Source: Rusavskia elegans
Taxonomy: Eukaryota > Ascomycota > Lecanoromycetes > Teloschistales > Teloschistaceae
NCBI GenBank assembly: GCA_011316305.1
Contig: SAUG01000016.1
Location: 124,001 to 188,000 of the forward strand
Length of the DNA: 64,000 nucleotides
Direction: 5' to 3'
Part shown: piece by piece, positions 21,733 through 34,554 of the stretch
How positions within the stretch are numbered: position 1 is the first letter of the stretch
Layout of the letters: each line of letters begins with the position of its first letter
Program-made: the position numbers and the translations under genes
The notes under the pieces: generated by a model
The model's database searches: none
The model's input: the letters and a program-made list of their open reading frames with translations, nothing else
What the model was told of the DNA's origin: nothing

Positions 21733-24700
21733 ATGTCGGAGAGTGTGCCTTCGAGTATTACCGGATTTGCTCATCGACGTTCCAGGGCCGATTCGACTAC
21801 CAGCTTCACGTATATGCAGGACGGCGAGGAATCGTCAGACTGGACCGAGGAAGAAGCCGTTCTCGACCCAAGCGATGATGAGCCCGAGGAATCCGACCGA
21901 ATGCACGCCGATAGATCTTCCTCTCCATCAACATTCCACGAACGTCGCAAGTCCTCAGGCTATTCGAGAAGATCGTTCGAAGACCCTCTTCTGCGGCACC
22001 GTAATTCAACCGCAACCGAGGTGAGCTACTTTGGCCGCGGCAGGCGAATCAACCAAAGAATCTACATCGTCACCGAGGACTTAACTATCGTTGTCTCTGG
22101 GTTCGTTACTAGCTTACTTGGCTATGCTTCTTACATCGTTCTTTGTTGCGTAACATGCGGCACCGCTTATCTACTTCTCCGCTGGCTTCCCCGTTGGAGG
22201 GTACGGCTTGTTGGGGAGCATAAACCCCTCCGAGAATGCTCATGGGTCGTTGTAGAGGTGAGATTTCACGGCTTTGTACAAGGAGCTAGCTCTTTGTTGA
22301 CTGCCATCAGAATCAATGGGGCGAATTTGAGGTCCACTACCTCGCAAGGGAGCAGTACGGGCATTCTGTTTCCACAGTATTTGGCTTAATGGAGAAGGAT
22401 CCGTACAATGACATGGACGAGGAGGATGATCCTGTCATGTCTACACTCCACTTGCTCGACTATCGATATATGAGGTTTTGTTTCCATCCGCTCAAGGACA
22501 AATTCGTGCAATGTGGCAATTGGAAAGACCCGAGCTGGACCAACGTGAAGTCCATACGTACTGGACTTGGTAGCGACGAGCGCTATCGACGCGAACAGAT
22601 CTTCGGCAAAAACCAGATTAGCATCAAGCAGAAGACCATTGCCCAGCTTCTTGTTGATGAAGTAAGTCGTGCAAAGAGGCCAGCCAGGTTCAATACTGAG
22701 ATAGCCTAGGCTTTCCATCCCTTTTACGTTTTCCAAGTGTGCAGTCTGGTACTTTGGTCGCTCGACGATTATTACTATTATGCTGTCTGCATCTTCCTAA
22801 TATCTGTCGTCTCCATCACCACAACCCTGCTTGAGACTAGGTCGGTGAGCTGACCTACTACATGCTCGTATGCCGTTAGTCGTTCGTGGCTAATGCAGGC
22901 TAGACTATGAAAAAACTTCGCGATATCTCTCATTTCGAGTGTGATGTGAGAGTCATCCGGAACGGCTTTTGTATAGCGATCCTGCTTGTGCGGCACAATC
23001 ATCCGCTTATATTATTCAGGGCGACAAGTGCCGAGTATTGAACTCGTACCAGGAGATGTGTACGAAGTTTCAGACCCGTCCCTGACACAGCTCCCTTGCG
23101 ACAGCCTGCTACTTGCTGGTGATTGTATTGTCAATGAGAGCATGCTTACTGGTACTTCTGTGACCAGTCGCCACAAGGTTGTTCGCTGACATAGGATATA
23201 GGGGAATCAGTGCCTGTCTCCAAAATCCCTGCTAACAATGAGTCCCTGCGCTTACTCGACCTTGGGTCAAGCCCGATTCATCCTGAGGCAGCCAAGAATT
23301 TCCTCTTTAGCGGTACAAGGATCATACGCGCCAGAAGACCACAAGATGGGACCGACGAAGAAGCTGTCGCTTTAGCTATTGTGGCTCGGACTGGATTCAA
23401 TACCACCAAAGGCGCTCTAGTCCGATCCATGCTTTTCCCTAAACCGTCTGGCTTCAAGTTCTACAAGGATGCATTCCGGTACATTACCGTGATGGCCGCT
23501 GTAGCTGGCATGGGCTTTGTTGCTTCATTCGTCAATTTCGTTAGACTGAAGGCAAGTTCATGATGAGCGATTGCTAGACGGCCTAGCTGATTGCTTCCAG
23601 TTGGCCTGGCACCTGATCATTGTCCGAACATTGGATATTATCACCATTGTAGTTCCACCTGCGTTGCCAGCCACATTGACCATCGGAACGAATTTTGCGC
23701 TATCGCGTCTGAAAACCAAAAAGATTTTCTGTATCAGCCCTCAAAGGTGAGTTGCGTCTTGCACGGTTGTTACATGGTCTGATAATGTCCAGAGTGAATG
23801 TAGGCGGCAAAATCGATGTGATCTGCTTTGATAAAACTGGCACGCTCACGGAAGACGGTCTTGATGTTTTGGGCGTGAGAGTTGTCCAGCGCCCAGCTAT
23901 GAGGTATTATTGCGGCAGTCCAGTCGCGGGCATAGCTAAACTTGTGTTAGGTTCAGTGAGTTGCTCAGCAGTAGTTTGACGCTTCTTCCTGGAGCTGCTT
24001 ACGAACGTGACCCGACTGTGGACTACGAAGCACACAAAGCGGCCCTCTACGCGATGGCAAGTTGTCACTCTTTGCGGAACGTGGACGGCGACCTCGTAGG
24101 GGACCCACTTGATCTCAAGATGTTCGAGTTCACCAAATGGACTTTCACGGAAGGGAGCCTCGATCCTTTTTCGCAACAGTATGATGAACTCAAATCTCGG
24201 GATTGTTCAAATGCAAAACCACCCGCAGGCTCCGAGTTCGAGCCCAACGATTTGGAGGAAGCCGACAATGTAATGTCGTCTGTCCATTAAGAATAGACCT
24301 AAACTTACACCACTGCAGACTAATGCCATACAACTTGATATCATCAAGGGCTTCGAGTTCGTATCTCAGCTGCGACGAGCGAGCGTTGTTGTTTCTCAAA
24401 CTGGGAATGAATATGCAAGCATCTATGTGAAGGGCGCTCCTGAATGTATGAGGGAAATCTGTAGACCTGAAAGCTGTAAGCTCTCTAGAGTCACAAACAT
24501 TGCCGTAACACTGAAGTCGTGCAGTCCCAGCGGATTACGAGGAACTCCTCGGCTTCTACACCCATAGAGGCTTCCGCGTGATAGCTTGCGCGACGAAAAA
24601 GATTCCTTACGACTGGACATCTTTGCAAAAGATGGAGCGTAAGGCAGCAGAGTGTGATCTTGATCTGATAGGCTTTATAATCTTCGAGAATAAGTTGAAG

Positions 24701-26461
24701 GCAGCGACTAATGAGACTATCGAAATACTCGAACAAGCCGGGATACGACAGGTTATGTGTACCGGCGACAATATTCTCACTGCAATCAGCGTTGCCAGAG
24801 AATGCTCTCTGATTGATCGCACGGCGCATTGCTTCGTTCCTCACGTTATCCAAGGTGTGATCGATGTTGGTCGTATGTGACTTAAATGCTGATCAAGATC
24901 CAGCCTCTGTTCGAGACCCCGATGCTCGTCTGACTTGGCAGAGTGTCGATAATTCACTTTTCACATTAGATGAAAAGACTCTTACGGTAAGGGAACCACA
25001 GACCAGTCTTGACAGAGTCCTGACTATATCAGCCGTTACCACCTCCTGCGGAAAGCGATGTCTCTCTGCCTTACGACATGTCAAATCTACGTAATTACAG
25101 CTTGGCTGTTCCCGGAGATATTTTCAGATGGATAATTGATTTTGGTGATGAGGCTGTCCAGCAACGAGTAAGGATACTATAACCTCGAAACGCCCTACTT
25201 ACTAAATGCGATGCAGATGCTTGTTGCCGCTCAAGTCTTCGCGCGAATGTCGCCAGACGAGAAGCATGAGCTTGTAGAGAAGCTGCAGACCATCGAATAT
25301 TGCTGCGGGTTCTGTGGTGATGGTGCAAATGATTGCGGCGCGCTGAAGGCTGCAGATGTCGGCATCTCGCTATCGGAAGCTGAAGCATCCGTCGCTGCTC
25401 CATTCACGAGTCGAGTCTTCGATATATCTTGTGTACCTGAGGTCATTCGGTAAGTGACGGCCAGTGCATTGGCAAAGCTGGAGTTCTGATTACGCTACAG
25501 AGAAGGTCGAGCGGCGCTTGTCACCAGCTTCTCCTGCTTCAAGTATATGAGCCTGTATTCGGCAATCCAGTTCACGACCGTGAGCTTCCTGTATGCTTCG
25601 GCTTCCAATCTGGGCGACTTACAGGCATACTCCCTGCCCACACGTTGCATTGAAAGCGAATTGACTATCGTACAGTTTCTCTTTATTGACCTATTCCTGA
25701 TCCTCCCCATAGCAATCTTCAGTAAATTCACCCCTTGCCAAACACTACACGCACACTGACGTATCTTCCAGTGGGCTGGACAGGGCCGTATCCGACGCTC
25801 TGCCGCAAGAGACCGACTGCAAGTCTGGTCTCTCGTAAGATCCTCACTCCGCTCCTCGGCCAAATCGGTCTTTGCGTTCTCATGCAAAGTCTGGCATACC
25901 AATACGTGCGACAGCAGAGCTGGTGAGTTGCAATATATCCGTAAGATTCTTTCAACAAAATTAATCCCACCGAAGGTTCGTTCCCCCAGTGCTGGATAAG
26001 GAAAAGTCGAACATCGAAAACTCCGAGAACACCACTCTCTACCTGCTCTCTTGCTTCCAGTATATACTCTTAGCAACTGTTATTAGCGTTGGACCGCCGT
26101 TCCGACAGTCGATGACTCACAACTGTGAGAATCTTGCTGTTGCTATTACAGTCGCATCGCTGACCTTGTTTCAGTACCCTTCGTTGTCACCATTGTTGTG
26201 GCACTACTCTTTTGTTCCTACATGCTTTTCGATCCGGCCGCGTGGCTGGCTTCCAGCATGCAGTTGACGTTTATGACTGTGCAGTTCAAGGTGTTCATTC
26301 TGATCCTCGCAATCGGCGGCTTTGCCTGCGCCTGGCTTGCCGAACGAAGAGTGTTCTTACTACTTGCCCGTATGATTGGCCAGGCACATGACCTCATATG
26401 GCCACATCGACGGAAGAAGAGAAAGCGCTATAAAACTTTGCTCGATAGCATGCGTATCTAG
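21733..26461 (+). CDS. P5B-type cation-transporting ATPase (YPK9/ATP13A2-like)
   Basis: Eighteen exons, all in phase, give 1295 aa: 21733-22257, 22311-22661, 22710-22844, 22904-22970, 23020-23151, 23202-23551, 23601-23746, 23793-23903, 23951-24269, 24319-24475, 24525-24854, 24898-24986, 25033-25167, 25217-25449, 25501-25721, 25772-25922, 25976-26124, 26175-26461. The P5B signature PPALP is at 539-543 (P5A has PPELP). Actuator TGES is at 403-406, the phosphorylation loop DKTGTLT starts at D582, and the hinge GDGAND is at 983-988. A long acidic N-terminus precedes the first hydrophobic segments, and membrane helices fill the C-terminus. Family members sit in vacuole/lysosome membranes and export polyamines or protect from metals. 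Intron 6 has a GC donor (23552). Confidence 0.95.
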
Positions 26462-26687
26462 ATAGAACGAGGTCACTCCAACTGGAGTTCTACCATGAAA
26501 TATTGTATCCAGCATAGTCATCGTGTATACCTGTGTCATGACGTAGAGATTACCAATCGAAGACGGGAGATGAGTCTTATCCTTTTTGAAATAGAAACTC
26601 TTCGGATTCTTTTGACACCATGACCGTGCATCATCCACACTGCTCTGTACCTACTCAAGCAGAGCCATTAAGCTAAAATGAATTACG

Positions 26688-27855
26688 GTGCGAAGCGAGC
26701 ATCGCGAAACAGTTTGGTACTTTCTGATCTGGTGTATAGATTGGGCCTTGGATGGTGGTTATCTTCCACTGACAATCATACGATATGGCATCCGCACCCA
26801 ACTCCAGAGCCGAATCAGAGCGATCGCGTCCACTTGTCTCGAAGATGGCTATCGGAGCAAGATGCAATATGTTGAAGCACTTCGGACTCGTCCCATGGCC
26901 ATTGAAACCGCCACAGCTAATACACAACATTATGAGGTTGGCACTGGAGTCCTCCAGGCTTGTCTCGGTCCAAGGATGAAGTACAGCTGTTGTCTATATC
27001 CCACAGGATCCGAGACACTAGGGCAAGCGGAAATCGAGATGCTCGACAGTTATGTGGACAAAGCTGAGCTGAAGGACGGGATGACCATATTAGATCTTGG
27101 GTATGTCGAACATCGTGTGTTCCGTCACTTTCCGTTTACCTGTTTGCAGCTGCGGTTGGGGTTCTGCTGCACTTTACTTTGCAGAGATTTTCCCGCACTC
27201 TCAGATCACAGCATTCTCTAATTCTCAGAGTCAAAAAAAGTATATCGACCAACAGGCTATATCGAAAGGGATGGGGAATCTCAAAGTAATCACAGGTGAT
27301 ATTGTAGACTACGAATTCGACGAGGGAACGTTCGATCGCGTTGTTTCTATCGAACTTTTTGAGCATATGAAGAACTACGAACTCCTAATGGCAAAGGTAG
27401 CCAGATCGCTAAAGGCCGGGGGGAAGCTTTTCGTACACATCTTCAGCCATCAGACGACGCCTTACGACTTTGAAGACGGGTGGATGAGCACGCATTTTTT
27501 CTCCGGTGGCACCATGCCGAGCGCTGACCTCCTGCACTACTTTCAGAAGGATCTTACCTTAACTACACAATGGTGGATCAGTGGGAAGCACTACGCCAAG
27601 ACGTGTGAAGTTGGTAACTCTCTTCTCTTTGGCGTGTCTCATCGCTGACGTCTGTCACAGGATTGGCTTTCGAAGCTGAGCAACAGCAAGACCTCAATTT
27701 GGCCCCACTTGGAGGCCACGTATGGGAAAGAGCAAGCGAGTAAATGGTTTCAGAGGTGGAAAATATTTTACATGGCTTGTGCAGAGTTATTTGCCTTTGA
27801 GGGAGGAGACACTTGGGGTGTTTCTCACTATTTGTTTGTAAAAGTTTCGAGTTGA
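26688..27855 (+). CDS. SAM-dependent methyltransferase, cyclopropane-fatty-acyl-phospholipid synthase family
   Basis: Exons about 26688-27100, 27150-27609, 27661-27855. Family features are HYEVGTGVLQACLGPRMKYSCCLYP near the middle (shortened here to its landmarks YEVGTGV and MKYSCCLYP), the SAM-binding motif LDLGCGWGS across intron 1, and SIELFEHMKNYE. The C-terminus is aromatic and ends VSHYLFVKV. These enzymes add a methylene or methyl group from SAM to membrane lipid acyl chains. The 5' end is unclear. The conserved N-terminal part (IDWALDGGYLP) has no in-frame ATG before 26862, while the ATG at 26678 is in another frame. A missed upstream exon or an indel is likely. The second donor (GTTGGT at 27610) is atypical but gives the expected family sequence CEDWL. 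Confidence 0.82.
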
Positions 27856-28637
27856 AGGGTATCGACGGACAAAGACTGGAATACAGTGGGTTGAAGCCTG
27901 GCGTTATAACCACAATTGGGTGGGCACCTTGTTATCGGTGATGAGAAAACGGCATGGAGACCTGCAGATACCGTAGAAACTTGCTGGGCCGCCCGTGGGT
28001 ATCCCCTTTGAAGTCTCACTTCTTCTCGCCAGATGCCTTACACAACAGTTTTTGCTCCAACTTAATTTGGTTGCCAACGTGAGCAAGCCTCAGCACAATC
28101 TTAATGCTCCCATGGGTGTCTCCATCCTAAGAGAACTGGGCCATCCTTCTTCGCACGGTACATTAGCTGTACGCGAATTAGATCAGTCTTGTAGAATGAC
28201 AAAGGAACTCACGAAGAACCACATCGAGGCTCCAAGAAGGGTAGCTGAGTATCGATAAAGTGGTCGAACCTGTTTGACGTTGGATCAGTGGGTGTTATAG
28301 ATCGGGCGAGTATCCACCGACCGGATGAATGTGTATTGGATGTTTCCCTGCCATTGTGGCTCCTGGAGCGGCGTTCTCTGACCAGGAAAGTTCCCTTGAA
28401 ACCAGGCAACTAACGAGCGTTGCGTCCAGTTTCATGTGAGGTTCTAGCGGAAATCGTTCAAGCGGCGCTTGCGTATTAATAGCCGCCCATCGCGCAGGCG
28501 CTCGACTTATTCGACTGGGATGGTGAACCCTGCATCTTACCTAGTCAACATGGTCTCAATATCACCATCATGAACGCGTTTCGGCGGGACAGCCCTCCTT
28601 CCGCTCGTTCTATTGCCAATGCCACGTCTCCCATCCG
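27856..28637. other. Intergenic interval before BUR1
   Basis: About 0.8 kb of normal composition with only short, unsupported ORFs. It presumably holds the methyltransferase 3' UTR and the kinase promoter. Confidence 0.5.
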
Positions 28638-30404
28638 ATGACGACCACACCAATGCAGCGATCCCTGGACTCCTTGGAACCTGGTGTTACGCCTAGGCAA
28701 CACACAGCTTCAGGCAAAACAACACTAGAAAAGGCCGATGACGGGCAACCCAGGTTCAACGGTTGCTCTAGCATCAAGTGCTATGAGATTTCCGAAAAGC
28801 TCGGCGAGGGAACCTTTGGGGAGGTATACAAGGCGCGATCTGTCAAGGACGGTCACATAGTAGCACTCAAAAAAATACTCATGCATAACGAGAAGGATGG
28901 CTTTCCCATTACCGCCCTGAGAGAAATCAAGCTACTGAAAATGTTGTCGCATCCGAATGTTCTGAGGCTCGAGGAGATGGCTGTCGAGCGTACCAAAGGC
29001 GAGGGTCGAAAAAAGGCAATCATGTATATGGTCACGCCCTACATGGATCACGACTTGTCAGGTTTGCTTGAAAATCCCAAAGTGCACTTCTCTGAGCCCC
29101 AGATCAAATGTTACATGCTCCAGCTCCTTGAGGGTCTTCGGTATTTGCACGCTAGCAAAATCCTACATCGGGATATGAAGGCTGCAAATCTCCTAATCAA
29201 CAATAGCGGCATACTTCAAATTGCAGACTTCGGCCTGGCACGACCGTATGATGATCCTATCCCACAACCAGGCAAAGGCGGTGGTGAAGCGAAGAGAGAC
29301 TATACAACTCTGGTTGTTACTCGCTGGTACCGACCTCCCGAGCTACTCTTACAGCTTCGGCGCTACACTACGGCTATAGACATGTGGGGCGTTGGCTGTG
29401 TCTTTGGTGAAATGTTCCGAGGGAAACCCATCCTTGCTGGTACCAGTGATCTCAATCAAGCGCAGCTGATTTTTGATCTGGTCGGATCGCCGACTGAAGA
29501 GAATATGCCGGGCTGGAGCTCGCTTCCTGGCTGTGATGGCGTCACTTCTTTCTCACCACGACCGAGCACGCTCGCACAGGTCTTCAGACAGGAGGGTTCC
29601 TCGGCTATCTCGCTCCTCAGCGAACTGTTGAAGCTTGACTGGCGCAAGCGTATCAACGCACTCGACGCTCTAGAGCACCCGTACTTCAAGAATCACCCAT
29701 TGCCCGCTAGACCCGGAGACATCCCTCGTTTTGAAGACTCTCATGAGCTTGACCGACGCAGATTCCGTGGACAAAAGGCAGCGCTGCCTCCCGCTCCGGC
29801 TGGAGGTTCGGTAGGTATGGGACCGCACGGAGACTGGACCAATGGCTCTATGGCAGTGAATAACCATGGACCTAAGCGACCCTGGGGTGCAAAGCCAGGA
29901 TTTCTAGGCCAGCAGCAACAACAACCACCACCACCACCACAACCTCAACGCCATAACGACTACCACAACCGGACTCATTGCCCGCCACCAGACCATCGAA
30001 TCCCAGGGCCGCCAGGACCACCACCGCCGCCTGCACACCGACCAGCTTGGGCGCGGGACGCAAACGGTCTTCCACCGAGACCGCCACCCAGCTATGTTGG
30101 CGGGAGTGGAGGTATGGGCTGGTCCAACGAGAACGCAACGGATGGGCCGCGAACACGGATGCCGGCAAGGGGTATACCCCCTGCTGGTGCAGCACGAGGA
30201 GAAGTCGATACTTACATTCCAGCTTACGCTAGTCGCGATGATGGACCGCGTGATCGGGATGACGGGCTACGAAGAGACGACAGAGCTACTTGGAGGCGGC
30301 ACGGCAATCGACGAGAAGGTGAAGCTCGGGAACCCGCACGACGGCGGAGTCGAAGTCCCGAGCGGTATTGGGATCGAGACCGTCATGAGGGGTATCGAAG
30401 ATGA
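28638..30404 (+). CDS. Cyclin-dependent kinase BUR1/CDK9-type
   Basis: Single exon, 588 aa. The kinase domain spans about 48-358: glycine loop GEGTFGEVY (56-64), ATP lysine K78 in VALKK, PITALRE helix (about 90-96), HRD with D179, DFG at 197-199, and a T-loop [15 protein letters not shown] whose Thr223/224 is the expected activating site. The C-terminal 220 residues are low-complexity, rich in Pro, Gln, Gly and then Arg/Asp, ending in an RS-like tail. BUR1 (sgv1) with its cyclin phosphorylates Spt5 and the RNA polymerase II CTD to promote elongation. CTK1-type kinases are the main alternative, but the T-loop and insertions fit BUR1/CDK9 better. No introns, unusual among its neighbours. Confidence 0.9.
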   Translation: MTTTPMQRSLDSLEPGVTPRQHTASGKTTLEKADDGQPRFNGCSSIKCYEISEKLGEGTFGEVYKARSVKDGHIVALKKILMHNEKDGFPITALREIKLLKMLSHPNVLRLEEMAVERTKGEGRKKAIMYMVTPYMDHDLSGLLENPKVHFSEPQIKCYMLQLLEGLRYLHASKILHRDMKAANLLINNSGILQIADFGLARPYDDPIPQPGKGGGEAKRDYTTLVVTRWYRPPELLLQLRRYTTAIDMWGVGCVFGEMFRGKPILAGTSDLNQAQLIFDLVGSPTEENMPGWSSLPGCDGVTSFSPRPSTLAQVFRQEGSSAISLLSELLKLDWRKRINALDALEHPYFKNHPLPARPGDIPRFEDSHELDRRRFRGQKAALPPAPAGGSVGMGPHGDWTNGSMAVNNHGPKRPWGAKPGFLGQQQQQPPPPPQPQRHNDYHNRTHCPPPDHRIPGPPGPPPPPAHRPAWARDANGLPPRPPPSYVGGSGGMGWSNENATDGPRTRMPARGIPPAGAARGEVDTYIPAYASRDDGPRDRDDGLRRDDRATWRRHGNRREGEAREPARRRSRSPERYWDRDRHEGYRR

Positions 30405-31587
30405 CCACGCGGGCCCGCGGGGCAAGTGGCCCCACGGGACTATCAATCGCGAACCAGACTATCCAACGCTTGACGATCGTTCGGCGACGAAGCTGCAAGA
30501 CCCTCGATCCAGGAATGAAAGCATGAGCGAGCCATCTAGCCACGAAGTCTCTGCAAGCAAGCCAGCCATACTGCCTGCCACTCAACTGATTGTAGCAGGA
30601 TTGGGGTTGAAATGTCTAATGGTAGGCACCTCATGAATTTGGATCGAAAGGTCGTCACTCAAGCATTGATCTGCCCAGGTTCCGAGTCATCTACCAACAG
30701 CATCGGCACCCGTCACAGCAAGACTTGGAGGTGAGGCTGTCAAGGACTCTATATGGTGGAAGCCCATCTATTACTGCCTCTTCACCAAACGCGGTCAAGG
30801 TGTCGATCCCGTGCAATGCTAACCTTGGAGGTAGAAAGGGCAGGTGGATGTTGGGCAAAAGCGAGGACGCAGTGGCGCTTCTTCTACACCACCACCACCA
30901 TCATCAACCTATTCGAATATCAGCGCGTGCACTGACACGTCAGCAAGGAAGCCCAGTTACGGAACTATACGTTGGATGATGGACGCGTTACTTTCATTGG
31001 TTGCCTGTAAGCGCCTTTTGCTCTGTTGTTGCAGAACTATACGGGTTGTAGCAACAGACTGGCGGAGAATCGTTATCAACAACAATACATCAATTCCGAT
31101 GCGACGACTGATCAAGTACGCAGTAGTACTTTGCGGAGTGATGTTCGCGACATTCAACGTATCCCTTCCCTTAGTGGTCCATCAGTTTACTGCGTTCACA
31201 CCCGCGTTAACTCTAAGAAGCATCCCAGGACTAAGTACTAGTAAAGTAAGTTCCTTGGATTTCCCCTCCTTGACTTCGCCCACCATCTCGATTGTTCTGC
31301 GTCAACAACCATCTACAGTTATTTGCTTCTGGCACCCAGCATACTCTATTGCTTCGAGCTTCTGCCATTGCTGCCACACTGCTAGCTACCTGGCCGTTAC
31401 CTGCCAGATGACATACTAGCACATTGTCCGCTGTCTTGTCGCCAGAGTAAACTTCACCTCCCCAACCTGTCCTCGCACGTCCAAGAACCACCACGTCGTT
31501 TTGTCCTTAGGAAGTGCTCATGGACGTGTCACGCACCTGTTGAAGTCGGAAAAAGCCGTTTATCACATCTTCTCCACCCTTCCGGTC
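30405..31587. other. Intergenic interval between BUR1 and forkhead gene
   Basis: 1.2 kb. An ORF at 30844-31419 has a Ser/Pro start and a hydrophobic middle but no family resemblance that I can see. A pyrimidine-rich stretch just before 31588 fits the forkhead promoter/5' UTR. Confidence 0.45.
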
Positions 31588-33648
31588 ATGGCGTCGACGC
31601 GACAGATTCGCATCTACGAAGACCCCTCCGCTCACGACATCACCAACATCCTTCTCGAGCCATCTGTGCCAGCTGTACATGGTCGCTCCCCGCTCAAGGC
31701 AAGCCAACCGAAGATCACGCCGACCAAGGTTCGCCATGGTCCTTTGAAGAATGTCCTTCTCCCTCCGGAAGAGATGAGATCGTACAATCTTTCACCCACC
31801 AAAGTAGCCCTCATGAACGCCTACCACGGCGCCATCCTACCTATCGCCGATACCGCCGTATTCGGCGACCTACCTCCTTTCTGTCATTATGACCAGGAAA
31901 ATTTACATCCTTCGCAGCACAGCGACAATTGTGCTGCCTTTCCCGACCCTGGCTATGTCCATGCTTCGCCTGACCCTGATCCAGCAACCACAAACACGGC
32001 GCCACGTCCGAGTCGCAAGTCCAAGTCAACCGTTCGTGAGCCATCGATAACGCCTTACCTTCCAGAACCTAGCGAACTACCTACCCCGGAGGACAACCTT
32101 GGAAAGCCCAATTATAGTTACGCTTCGCTGATCGGCATGTCAATTCTAAGATCTCCCAATCGCCGCCTCCAATTATCGCAGATCTATAAGTGGATTTCGG
32201 ACACATTCTCCTACTATCGTGTCGCCAAGGATGGTTGGAAGAACAGCATTCGCCACAATCTAAGCATCAACAAAGCCTTCACTAAAGTGCAACGACCCAA
32301 GGACGATCCTGGCAAAGGGGCTTATTGGACCATCATGCCTGGCATGGAAGCTCAATTCTTGAAGGAAAAGCCAAGCCGTCGCCCGTTTTCTTCTGGTGGC
32401 CCCAGCATGAAGAATTTTTTCCCACTGAACGAGTCAAGTCCAATCGCATGGTCGAAACCGGCCAACACGACACCGAAGCCGATCGAGCAAGCTCCCGCCG
32501 CGTCAGAGCAGCCATCATCCGATGGCACCATCTCCGCGTCTGACGCTGTCTCGCACGAGGACTTTCACGAAGAATTCAAGGCCATGGCGCCGCCTTCTTC
32601 CCGCCTTCCCATGTCTTCGCCGTCCTCCGCTATAGGCTCTTCTCCTCCACTTGCGCTGCATTCGGAATTTGGCGAAGCATCACCCTCCCTAGTATCCGAC
32701 TTCTTTTTGCCCCCTGCTCCACCACGGACGAGGAAGCGAAAATATTCCGCTATGGACGACAGTGGTTACTTCTCTGCTCTGGAATCGTCTGTCATCAAGG
32801 ACTCTACAGATGTGGAAGCCGCTAGGCCACGTCTCAAACGTGGCCGCGCAGAAGAAGAGATAGCACGAATCCGGTCGTCTTCGCATGACCCGAGCCCCAC
32901 CAAGAAGGGCCGATCCATTATGACACCAGTCACACCCGAACTTGCTTCTTCGTCTCCGTTACCAGATTTCGAAACCTCTCTGATGCCACCACCGCCTTTG
33001 ACGCCAGGAGTAGCGATCCCCCAGCCATCTCAAGTCCCAACCTCAATCTCACCACATACAACCCTGAGAAACCACCGCAGTAAGGTATCGGAACTCATCG
33101 ATCCTCCATTGGATATCATGGACACCTTGAAAGACGAGGCTGTGCCAAGCCCCGTGTTCGACTTCGGCGCTGATGAATATGACAACTTCGGGCTCCACGG
33201 TGAATCCCATTCGGAATTCAGCATCTACGCCGACACTACTCAGGAAGTCTGTCCTCGTTCACTGTCGGCCTCTCCTGGGAAGCGATCGGCTTACCGCCCC
33301 CGTCAGGCTCGCCCAGGTAGGATCAGCAGCGCCCTGTATGACGTGAGTAGTGCACGGCTGAATCGTATGTTGATGGCACCTCTGTTTCAAGCACCTGACC
33401 TGGATTCACCAATTCGAAAGAGCTCGGGAACCAACCACCTAATGGAACAAGAGAACCGTTGTAGTCCAATCAAAGGCGATATCTTCGACTCTCATTGGTT
33501 TGTCGACCATGATGAAGACGATGAAATTGCTGGATTCGATTTAACCCAGGGCTTCCCAGAGATTGGACGTAATCAGAACCCCGCGGTCAAAGTTCAAAAG
33601 GCGGTCCGACCCTTACTCGGTGCGAGAAGCCACACATCGCGCTTCTGA
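31588..33648 (+). CDS. Forkhead transcription factor (HCM1/Sep1-like)
   Basis: Single exon, 686 aa from the first [17 protein letters not shown]. The winged-helix domain is at about 173-265: [15 protein letters not shown], recognition helix [15 protein letters not shown], then GKGAYWTI. No FHA domain is present, which separates it from FKH1/FKH2 and leaves the HCM1/Sep1 group. The rest is disordered and rich in Ser/Pro, with many SP/TP sites (for example SPTK, TPTK, SPIK), likely CDK targets. Such factors drive cell-cycle genes for spindle and septum formation. DNA binding is certain from the domain; the exact orthologue is inferred. Confidence 0.88.
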   Translation: MASTRQIRIYEDPSAHDITNILLEPSVPAVHGRSPLKASQPKITPTKVRHGPLKNVLLPPEEMRSYNLSPTKVALMNAYHGAILPIADTAVFGDLPPFCHYDQENLHPSQHSDNCAAFPDPGYVHASPDPDPATTNTAPRPSRKSKSTVREPSITPYLPEPSELPTPEDNLGKPNYSYASLIGMSILRSPNRRLQLSQIYKWISDTFSYYRVAKDGWKNSIRHNLSINKAFTKVQRPKDDPGKGAYWTIMPGMEAQFLKEKPSRRPFSSGGPSMKNFFPLNESSPIAWSKPANTTPKPIEQAPAASEQPSSDGTISASDAVSHEDFHEEFKAMAPPSSRLPMSSPSSAIGSSPPLALHSEFGEASPSLVSDFFLPPAPPRTRKRKYSAMDDSGYFSALESSVIKDSTDVEAARPRLKRGRAEEEIARIRSSSHDPSPTKKGRSIMTPVTPELASSSPLPDFETSLMPPPPLTPGVAIPQPSQVPTSISPHTTLRNHRSKVSELIDPPLDIMDTLKDEAVPSPVFDFGADEYDNFGLHGESHSEFSIYADTTQEVCPRSLSASPGKRSAYRPRQARPGRISSALYDVSSARLNRMLMAPLFQAPDLDSPIRKSSGTNHLMEQENRCSPIKGDIFDSHWFVDHDEDDEIAGFDLTQGFPEIGRNQNPAVKVQKAVRPLLGARSHTSRF

Positions 33649-34554
33649 TCGCGCTGCTAAGAAATCCGGTGGCACAGTTCAGACTGCTACACTCCCTATC
33701 TGTTTGGCATGGACGTATCTTTTTCCCTTTCATTGCGGGGTCAGCTTGTGCTGTTGGGTGTTTGGGAAGTCTGGTGTTAACTTCCTGTAACGGAAATGTT
33801 CTCTGCAATGTTTGACGCAGACACGAAGTTATGAGCCGGTGACAAGGATCAACAATGGTTTCGAGATGCAGCTGTTATTTGATGGCATGTTTATGATTAG
33901 CAAGCAGCACATATCCAATCAGCACGAGTGGGATGCCGATCTCTGCCAGCAGACTGGGATGATTTCGATACTGCGGACCGAAGGGGACGAATAACGAACG
34001 ACAGGAGTCCCACACGTGTTTTGTCTGTATTTTAGCGTGGTTGAATAGATAGCTTATCTAAATGGATGCCAATCCTGCAACAGAAAGCAAGTGTATGCGC
34101 CGAAAACAACATGAGACGAGCCTTCCACCTTGGTTGTAAGAAATAGACATGGACATCGCCGAGTGACGATGCAACGGCTTCCACAACCTGGCGTGGCTGC
34201 GTCAAAACCTTTGATAGCTCGTCAGAACAAGAAGACATTACAATGTGAGCACAGCAACCAGCACACCTGGTGCACATGATACGGATCCAAGATGTCGAGA
34301 AGGCAATGATCTCATTGAAATATAACCTTACTGGTTAACGTAGCAGCTGTACGGCAACATCTGTGCAATCGTTAGGGCGATATCCAAGGTATTGGTTGTT
34401 GTACGGCCCTCGTTGCAATTGATTTTTGACATGACGAGGATAGCAGAAAATTTCAAGCTGGAGGTAACATGGCGGAATTCATGCATACATTGGGGTATGA
34501 TTTCGTTTCAGCCGGTAATGGTCTCGACGGCCCATATCGCAGGCTTCCCATGCT
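33649..34554. other. Intergenic interval with dispersed repeat
   Basis: Convergent 3' ends of the forkhead and HAD-phosphatase genes. Apart from the repeat at 34241-34425 nothing is recognised. Confidence 0.5.
34241..34425. repeat. Dispersed degenerate repeat, copy 2
   Basis: Partner of 951-1120, same orientation, with ordered shared blocks (GCACAGCAACC, GGTTAAC, AGCAGCTGTACG, CAATCGT, TTGCAAT) and differences spread evenly. No terminal inverted repeats or target duplication could be fixed. Confidence 0.55.

Noticed and set aside
30844..31419. 191-codon plus ORF after BUR1
   Set aside because: No domain, erratic composition, overlapped by other ORFs; not enough for a gene call.
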